64,000 nucleotides of DNA from Streptomyces atratus (GTDB taxonomy: Bacteria; Actinomycetota; Actinomycetes; Streptomycetales; Streptomycetaceae), in NCBI RefSeq assembly GCF_900119365.1, contig NZ_FPJO01000031.1, positions 1-64,000 of the forward strand, read 5' to 3'. Position numbers and translations under genes: made by a program. Below, piece by piece: positions 58,968 through 64,000 of the stretch. Each line of letters starts with the position of its first letter. Within the stretch, counting starts at the first letter, position 1. Below the pieces are notes generated by a model. The model was given only the letters and a program-made list of their open reading frames with translations, had not been told where the DNA came from and made no database searches.

Positions 58968-60869
58968 TCAGCCGTGCGTGACCGTCATCGGCTCGAAGCG
59001 GATACGGGTCGTCGCCGCATCCTCCGCCCAGCGGACCTCCACCGTGTCCCCGTCCACCGTCACCCCGCTCACCACCGCGTCGAGCGGCGCCGCGTCGGAC
59101 TCCGCGGTCAGCGAGGCGAGCGCGACCAGTACCACCGTGCCCCCGGCAGGCGCGGCCAGCCGGGGCACCACCGCCCAGGGGGTGTACGCGGTGCCCTGCG
59201 GAGCCCGTACCTCGTCCCGGGACTCCCAGCCGTACAGGCCGTGCAGGGCGGAGGTCAGGGCGTCGTCGCGGCCGGTCGCCCAGCCCGTCTGCTCCACCCG
59301 GGCCCCGTCCGGCGCGCCGACCACCCGGTGCACCCGCAAGTCGTACCGGCCGTGCGCCACGGTGACGCTCTCCACCCGCATCCCCGGCACCATCGGGGAG
59401 CCCGACGTGAACACCGGGCGGTGCCAGGAGGCGGCCCAGCCCCAGCCGTCGCCCCCACCGGCGCCCAGCGCACGGATGACCCGGCGACCACTGCGCACCC
59501 CGTCGACCACCACGGCCAGATGGTTGTCCGCCGCGTTCCCCCCGGACGTGGGGCCGGTCACCGTGGAGTACGAGTGACGGCTGTACAGCGGATCGTCCTG
59601 CACACCCGACTCGCCCTCGTGCGGGCGCACATGGTCGCTGCCGTGGTTGTGCAGCCGTACGATCCCGTCCGCGCGGGTGGACTGGACGAGCAGCCCCGGC
59701 GCGGGCAGCGCGAGTACCCGGTCGGGGCCCTCGCTCGGCGCGGGCTCCTCGGTCGCGGCCCACAGCGGATGGCTCTCCGGGGCGAGCAGCGAGACGAAGG
59801 CCTTGGACGCCCAGTACGGCGAAGCGGGTGCCGAGTAGCTCTGCAGCGACGCCTCGTGCGGGCCGTGCCAGCCCAGGTTCAGCAGCCCGTCCGTACCGGT
59901 CGCGCCCCGGTCCAGGAAGTAGCGCAACGACCCGCTGATCACCCGCCGCGAGGCGCCGGGCGTGAGCGGGGTGTGCCCGCTGATGGCGCCGAGCGCGACC
60001 GAGGAGGCGGCCGCGAAGCGGTAGGTCAGCGAGCGGCCGAAGTGGATCGGCGCACCGTCGCCGCCGAACAGCAGCGAGAAGCCCTCCAGGTGCTCGCGCA
60101 GCCGGGCGCCGTAGTGCGCGGACAGCTCCGCGTCGCCCGACAGATGCGCGTCCAGCATCGGGTAGAGGTGCAGCGCCCAGCCGTTGTAGTGGTCGAAGGC
60201 GCGGCCGTCGCCGTCCGCGTACCAGCCGTCGCCCCGGTACCAGCCCTCCAGCAGTTCGAGGGCCCGCTGCTTGGCCCGGGCCGTCCTTGCGTCGCCACGG
60301 CCCACGGACTCCAGGAACCCGGCCACGGAGTAGGGGAAGAGATACCAGTTGTTGGGGGAGGGGACGTGCCGCAGCGCGTCGCGCAGCCACTCCTCGGTCC
60401 GGTCCCGCACCCCGTCGTCCAGCCGGTCCCAGAGCCACGGCCGGGTCAGCCGCAGGCCGATGGCGACCGAAGCGGACTCGACCATGGGCTGCCCGAAGAC
60501 GGAGTGGTCGCGGATCAGCGGCCAGGACTCGGCATCGTCGCGGCCGGGGGTACGGGTGCCGGCCGTGAGCCCGTCCGCGTACCGGTCGAGCCAGCCGTGC
60601 GGGTCCTTGCCGTCCGCGCCCGCGACCCGGAAGGCGGCGGCGAGGAAGGTGCGCGCGTAACCCTCCAGACCGTCGGAGCGCACTCCGGACGCGGACGGCC
60701 TGCCCGGCAGATCCAGCAGCGCGCCGCCCGGCGTGGCCCACTCCCAGGCGGCCCGGAGCAGCCCGTCGGCAGCGGCCTCCCAGTGGGCGCGGGTGTAGCC
60801 GGTGTACGGGCTCAACGCCCGTTCCTCGGCGGGGAGTTCGATCGGAGAGATCGGATGGGGAGCGGTCAT
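58968..60869 (-). CDS. DUF2264 protein (probable carbohydrate-active enzyme)
   Basis: A 633-aa cytoplasmic protein of the DUF2264 type, an alpha/alpha-toroid-like fold followed by a beta-sandwich as in some polysaccharide lyases or glycoside hydrolases. Markers are WPLIRDHSVFGQPMVESASVAIGL, PSPNNWYLFPYSVAGFLE, RAFDHYNGWALHLYP, SPYWASKAFVSLLAPESHPLW and VRLHNHGSDHVRPHEGES. The natural substrate is unknown; rhamnogalacturonan- or uronate-containing oligosaccharides are plausible. It overlaps the dehydrogenase gene by ATGA and is the intact paralogue of the truncated gene at 26291-27601. Confidence 0.88.
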   Translation of the reverse strand: MTAPHPISPIELPAEERALSPYTGYTRAHWEAAADGLLRAAWEWATPGGALLDLPGRPSASGVRSDGLEGYARTFLAAAFRVAGADGKDPHGWLDRYADGLTAGTRTPGRDDAESWPLIRDHSVFGQPMVESASVAIGLRLTRPWLWDRLDDGVRDRTEEWLRDALRHVPSPNNWYLFPYSVAGFLESVGRGDARTARAKQRALELLEGWYRGDGWYADGDGRAFDHYNGWALHLYPMLDAHLSGDAELSAHYGARLREHLEGFSLLFGGDGAPIHFGRSLTYRFAAASSVALGAISGHTPLTPGASRRVISGSLRYFLDRGATGTDGLLNLGWHGPHEASLQSYSAPASPYWASKAFVSLLAPESHPLWAATEEPAPSEGPDRVLALPAPGLLVQSTRADGIVRLHNHGSDHVRPHEGESGVQDDPLYSRHSYSTVTGPTSGGNAADNHLAVVVDGVRSGRRVIRALGAGGGDGWGWAASWHRPVFTSGSPMVPGMRVESVTVAHGRYDLRVHRVVGAPDGARVEQTGWATGRDDALTSALHGLYGWESRDEVRAPQGTAYTPWAVVPRLAAPAGGTVVLVALASLTAESDAAPLDAVVSGVTVDGDTVEVRWAEDAATTRIRFEPMTVTHG

Positions 60870-61906
60870 GCGAGAAATGCCAGCCTTTCGCGTCGTACGG
60901 GATGGGCGAAACCGTCGCCCGCGGCCCAGCGGCCGGCCTCGCCCGCCGCCAGATCGACCAGTCGCCGCAACTCGTTGCCCTGCGAGCCGGCGAGGTGCGG
61001 GGTGATCAGGGCGTTCTCGCACTCCCAGAGGGGGTGTGCGGCGGGCAGTGCGTCGGGATCGGTGACGTCGAGGATCGCCCGGATCCGCTTCTGCCGGAGT
61101 ACGTCGGTGAGCGCGTCCTGGTCGACGACGGCGCCCCGCGCGGTGTTGATGAGCACGCCGTCCGGGCGCATCGAGGTGAGCAGTTCACGGCTGACGAGCC
61201 CACGGGTGGCCGGCAGCAGCGGGGTGTGGACGCTCACCACGTCGCTCTGCGCGAACAGTTCGTCGAGGCCGACGGGCCGGACGCCGAGTGCGGCGGCCTC
61301 CTCGTCACAGACGTACGGATCGTGCAGCAGGACGGGCAGGTCGTAGGGGCGGAGCAGTTCGACGACGCGTCGGCCGATCACGGAGGCGGACAGAATGCCC
61401 ACGGTGCGGCCGTAGTTCCCGACCCGGTCGGGGGCGGCGAGCCAGTTGTCGCGGCGGCGCCGCGTCCGGTAGTCATGGGCCCGCTCCAGGACCCGTTTGC
61501 CGGAGAGAAGGATCATCGCGACGGTGTACTCGGCCACCGGCAGCGCGTTGGCGGCGGCCGCCGAGGACACCTCGATGCCGCGTTTCCAGCAGGCCTCGGT
61601 GATGTGTCCGCGGACGCTGCCCGCGGTGTGGACGACGGCGCGCAGGCGTGGCGCCGCGTCGAGGGCGGCCGCGTCGAGCGGCGGACAGCCCCAGCCGGTG
61701 ACCAGGATCTCGACGTCGGCCAGCACGGCGCGGGCCCGGTCGGTGCCGAAGTCGTCGATCGCCGGCAGCGGCGCGAGGTCGCACACCGCGTCGAGCGCGG
61801 CCAGGGACCGGGTGTCGAGGAGCGCGTCCGCGGCGGCCGGTTTCATGGCGACGGCGGCGCGTGGCCGGTTCCGGGCGGCGGGGGCGGAGGGGTCTGTGCT
61901 GGGCAT
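60866..61906 (-). CDS. D-isomer-specific 2-hydroxyacid dehydrogenase
   Basis: A 346-aa NAD-dependent dehydrogenase. The N-terminal catalytic domain has VLADVEILVTGWGCPPL and LRAVVHTAGSVRGHI; the NAD-binding part has GRTVGILSASVIGRRVVELL, a variant of the usual G-x-G-x2-G. VSVHTPLLPATRGLV, LINTARGAVVDQDAL and the catalytic His in LITPHLAG follow. It may oxidise or reduce a sugar acid produced by the neighbouring DUF2264 enzyme. The nucleotide loop reads GILSASVIG, lacking one canonical Gly, which may change cofactor affinity. The start is ATG 61906. Confidence 0.88.
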   Translation of the reverse strand: MPSTDPSAPAARNRPRAAVAMKPAAADALLDTRSLAALDAVCDLAPLPAIDDFGTDRARAVLADVEILVTGWGCPPLDAAALDAAPRLRAVVHTAGSVRGHITEACWKRGIEVSSAAAANALPVAEYTVAMILLSGKRVLERAHDYRTRRRRDNWLAAPDRVGNYGRTVGILSASVIGRRVVELLRPYDLPVLLHDPYVCDEEAAALGVRPVGLDELFAQSDVVSVHTPLLPATRGLVSRELLTSMRPDGVLINTARGAVVDQDALTDVLRQKRIRAILDVTDPDALPAAHPLWECENALITPHLAGSQGNELRRLVDLAAGEAGRWAAGDGFAHPVRRERLAFLA

Positions 61907-62010
61907 CTCTCTCCTGTCGGGGGAGGGGGCGGTGGCCCGGTCTGCGACCCCGTCGATGGCGAAGCCGGGGAGCTGGGGTCCACCACCTGCTGGCTGCCGC
62001 GCAGGGCTGA

Positions 62011-62163
62011 TCAGAAGGTGATGCGGGTGGCGCGCCTCCCCTTCCTGCTGCCCGGCCCGGACGGCCCGTCGCCGTTGCCACCGCCGCAGGCGCCGAGCGC
62101 ACCCGGGAGCGCCACGGCGGCGATCGTGGACAGCACGGATCGACGGCTCTGTCGACCGGGCAT
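62011..62163 (-). pseudogene. ABC transporter sugar-binding lipoprotein gene, truncated after the signal peptide
   Basis: ATG 62163 (GGGAGG upstream) opens a lipoprotein-type signal peptide: PGRQSRRSVLSTIAAVALPGALGACGGG with the lipobox Gly-Ala-Cys. About 22 residues later (GRRATRITF) a stop follows, where a solute-binding protein would continue for about 400 residues. The body of the gene and presumably the permease genes are missing. What remains between 61907 and 62010 shows no gene. A deletion has removed the transporter between regulator and dehydrogenase. Confidence 0.7.
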
Positions 62164-62265
62164 CTGCGCCTCCCGCGGCTTCTCAATCGGCTCACGGGGA
62201 ATCCTGATCGGCTGATCGGTACTGGTCAAGTGATCGCTCGGAAGAAAATCAAAGCGGTCAAACGA

Positions 62266-63402
62266 TCACTTCTTGGAGGATGGCGGTGCCTGCGCCGATC
62301 CGCGCACCTCAAGCGTGGGCAGCAGCTCCGTCCGGCGCACCGGACCGCTCGCCCCCACGGCTCCGGAAAGCCGGTGGAGCAGCAGCTCGGCGGCGGCCCG
62401 GCCGATCTCCGCCTTCGGCGGTGCCACCGCCGTCAGCGGAGTACTGCCGAGGGCCGCGACCACATCGTCGTACGCCACCACCGAGCAGTCCCGGGGAACC
62501 TCGACACCGCTGTCCGCCAGCCGCTGCACCAGCATCAGCGCATCCACGTCGCCGTGCAGCACGGCCCCCGTGGCCCCCCGCTCCCGCAGCAGCACGGGGA
62601 GGTCGAGAGCGGCCCGGCCGTCGGTCGCCGGAGCGGACCCGCGGGGCTCCGCCGCGGCCTCCGGCGAGCTCAGCGCCACCGACCAGTCCTCCACCTCCGG
62701 ACGGGCGGACGCGATCTCGGCGAACGCCGCACGGATGCTGCGCGCCGTCGGGCTGTCGTTACGGGCGGCCAGCACGATACGGCGATGACCCAGCGACACC
62801 AGATGGTCCACGGCGAGATGCGTCCCGTACCAGTGATCGGAACAGACGGAGTCCAGGGCGTGCAGCGCACTGCCCGGCCGGGGCCGCCGCTCCATCAGCA
62901 CGGTCGGCACCCCCACGTCGGCCAGCCAGCCGTAGTCCAGCTCCTCCGAGCGGGCGCTGGGCCAGCGCGGCGCGATCAGCAGCCCGCGCGCCCCGTCCGC
63001 CAGCGCCCGCTCCACCAGCGGTCGTTCGGCACCGGGCGACGGGGGCGCGATGTGCAGGGCGATCCGGATCCCGGACTCCTCCAGGACGGACCGGGCGCCG
63101 TGCAGCGTCTCGTACAGGTACGAATGCCGCTCCGGGACGACCAGGGCGACCGCCCCCGCCTCCCGGGCCTGCTCCTCGCCCCGGGCCGCCGGGACCGCGG
63201 CGGGCGGCACCGGCTCCCGCACCGGCCGGGCCACCCCGTGCCCGCGGCGCAGCCGCCCGACCCGGGCCAGTTCCTCGACGTCCCGCCGGACGGTGACCAC
63301 CGAGACGTCCAGCTCGGCAGCGAGCACGCTCACCTTGACGGCGCCACGCGACTCCACCACCGACAGGATTCGCTGACGCCTGAGTTCAACCGGCTCCCGC
63401 AT
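62266..63402 (-). CDS. DeoR-type HTH / LacI-type sugar-binding hybrid regulator
   Basis: A 378-aa regulator with a DeoR-family winged HTH at residues 1-60 (ELRRQRILSVVESRGAVKVSVLAAELDVSVVTVRRDVEELARVGRLRRGHG) joined to a LacI/periplasmic-binding-like effector domain (VALVVPERHSYLYETLHGARSVLEESG; RGLLIAPRW; VDHLVSLGHRRIVLAARN; VPRDCSVVAYDDV). Such hybrids are frequent in actinobacterial sugar loci. It presumably controlled the lost transporter together with the dehydrogenase and DUF2264 genes. The ATG at 63402 has GAGGGGG about 10 bases upstream. Confidence 0.9.
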   Translation of the reverse strand: MREPVELRRQRILSVVESRGAVKVSVLAAELDVSVVTVRRDVEELARVGRLRRGHGVARPVREPVPPAAVPAARGEEQAREAGAVALVVPERHSYLYETLHGARSVLEESGIRIALHIAPPSPGAERPLVERALADGARGLLIAPRWPSARSEELDYGWLADVGVPTVLMERRPRPGSALHALDSVCSDHWYGTHLAVDHLVSLGHRRIVLAARNDSPTARSIRAAFAEIASARPEVEDWSVALSSPEAAAEPRGSAPATDGRAALDLPVLLRERGATGAVLHGDVDALMLVQRLADSGVEVPRDCSVVAYDDVVAALGSTPLTAVAPPKAEIGRAAAELLLHRLSGAVGASGPVRRTELLPTLEVRGSAQAPPSSKK

Positions 63403-63545
63403 GATGCTGGCCCCCTCGCGGTATCGCCGCGCGTTGTTCGTTTGAACGCTTCCGGTGAGCGTTCGGGTCGCAGCATAGCGATCGGGCCCCGCTCGTCCAC
63501 GGGCGCGGTCCGTCCCGTACACCCCACCAGTCTCAGCAGGCACTC

Positions 63546-63575
63546 TTGCGACTCCCGCGCAACGGCGCCTAACGT
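63546..63575 (+). promoter_or_regulatory. promoter candidate for the 27-codon ORF/radical SAM locus
   Basis: TTGCGA (63546-63551) and TAACGT (63570-63575) are separated by 18 bp, close to the HrdB-type consensus, and lie 38-67 bp before the ATG at 63613 in the gap divergent from the hybrid regulator. Confidence 0.5.
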
Positions 63576-63612
63576 CAACGGACTTGGGACCGACCGCCGA
63601 GGGGAGGGGCAC

Positions 63613-63696
63613 ATGGAGATCAAGAAGGTAGTGGTCCGCGAGGAAGAGGCGAAGAACCGCGAACGGCAGACGATCGAGAAACGCCCGACGCGTTGA
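63613..63696 (+). CDS. 27-aa charged peptide, candidate RiPP precursor or leader peptide
   Basis: ATG 63613 with a very strong ribosome site (GGGGAGGGG) opens 27 codons. The peptide starts MEIKKVVVREEEAKNRER and ends EKRPTR; it has nine Lys/Arg and five Glu and no Cys, Ser or aromatic residue. It lies 132 bp upstream of a RiPP-maturation-type radical SAM gene on the same strand, with a hairpin between them. That is the usual layout for a precursor expressed above its modifying enzyme. The lack of an obvious core makes a regulatory leader possible. Not a recognised family. Confidence 0.55.
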   Translation: MEIKKVVVREEEAKNRERQTIEKRPTR

Positions 63697-63776
63697 GCCG
63701 GTGCGTTCCGGTCAGCCGGTACCTGACGCGACCGGCCCACCGGGCCCGGCGCGCTGCGGCCGGACAGTGACGAAAA

Positions 63777-63809
63777 GGGCGGACGCCGGGCGCGACCCGG
63801 CGCCCGCCC
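63777..63809 (+). terminator. hairpin between the short ORF and the radical SAM gene
   Basis: GGGCGGACGCCGGG (63777-63790) pairs with 63796-63809 around CGCGA with a single mismatch. It ends 19 bp before the GTG of the next gene, so it could be a partial terminator lowering radical SAM expression relative to the short ORF. Confidence 0.55.
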
Positions 63810-63828
63810 CCGTGCCGTGGGAGACACA

Positions 63829-64000
63829 GTGCGCATACATCTGGTGACCATGCCCTGGCAGCCGATCGAACTTCCCTCGCTCCAGGTGGGGCTGCTGCAC
63901 TCGCTGCTGGACCGCACGAGGCCGCACGACGAGGTGCGCGAGTTCCACGGCTCCCTGCGCTGGGCGGAATTCCTGCTGGAACGCTCGCAGGGAGCGCTGC
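63829..64000 (+). CDS. RiPP-maturation radical SAM C-methyltransferase, N-terminal part
   Basis: Only the first 57 codons are in the window. RIHLVTMPWQPIELPSLQVGLLHSLLD followed by HDEVREFHGSLRWAEFLLERSQ matches what I recall of the B12-binding-like N-terminus of RiPP-maturation radical SAM proteins (the MPW-PSL-GLL pattern). Such enzymes methylate unactivated carbons of precursor peptides. The GTG at 63829 has GGGAG 6 bases upstream. The AdoMet-binding Cys motif would lie beyond the window, so the call rests on the N-terminus alone. Confidence 0.7.
   Translation, partial: MRIHLVTMPWQPIELPSLQVGLLHSLLDRTRPHDEVREFHGSLRWAEFLLERSQGAL

Overview
The window is a piece of a high-GC actinobacterial chromosome, almost certainly Streptomyces. 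The signs are strong third-codon GC bias, a hopanoid-cluster tail (ispG-dxs-aminotransferase) in the order I remember from S. coelicolor, a conservon (cvnABCD), a c-di-AMP riboswitch in front of a LysM/M23 hydrolase, and many GTGA/ATGA translationally coupled genes. Family names below come from motif recognition by eye; no database search was run.

Layout. (1) 1-4.7 kb: end of a hopanoid/MEP-pathway operon (ispG 3' end, dxs, class III aminotransferase), then a cupin-type regulator behind a striking double palindrome and a 55-aa membrane protein. (2) 4.7-10.3 kb: tyrosine phosphatase, GH36 alpha-galactosidase, c-di-AMP riboswitch plus cell-wall hydrolase, GDSL esterase. (3) 10.3-18.1 kb: an STM4011-STM4015-type cassette (two radical SAM proteins, a phosphatase/sulfatase-like hydrolase, an ATP-grasp-like protein and two tandem leucine-rich-repeat proteins) on the minus strand, with two divergent companion genes. 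It is conserved but functionally unassigned. (4) 18.1-21.7 kb: TetR regulator, AhpD-like, F420/FMN-type and metallo-beta-lactamase genes. (5) 22-26.3 kb: a conservon with an unusual low-complexity extension on its GTPase, plus a GAF protein. (6) 26.3-30.3 kb: a decayed sugar-metabolism region (two head-to-head truncated genes, a collapsed LacI gene) next to an intact split transketolase. (7) 30.4-33.3 kb: tRNA-Pro(GGG) followed by broken genes and IS/recombinase debris, the signature of an integration hot spot. (8) 33.3-48.4 kb: a PUFA-synthase-like biosynthetic cluster with two large multidomain synthases (one carrying a fused PfaD-like enoyl reductase region, the other a fused phosphopantetheinyl transferase), a free ACP, a hydrolase, a glycosyltransferase and a methyltransferase. 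It probably makes a glycosylated, methylated lipid or polyene. (9) 48.9-55 kb: EF-G paralogue, small ORFs, methyltransferase, DUF2510 protein, truncated enoyl-CoA hydratase, S66 peptidase. (10) 55-58.9 kb: lutR and lutABC lactate-utilisation genes sharing a perfect operator. (11) 59-63.4 kb: DUF2264 protein, hydroxyacid dehydrogenase, beheaded ABC binding protein, and a DeoR/LacI hybrid regulator. (12) 63.6-64 kb: a 27-codon ORF and the start of what looks like a RiPP-maturation radical SAM C-methyltransferase, running off the end.

The best candidates for poorly described biology are the STM4011-4015 cassette with its duplicated LRR gene, the fused PUFA-like glycolipid synthase cluster inserted beside tRNA-Pro, and the radical SAM/short-peptide locus at the right edge. 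The window also shows repeated deletion scars in sugar-related loci.
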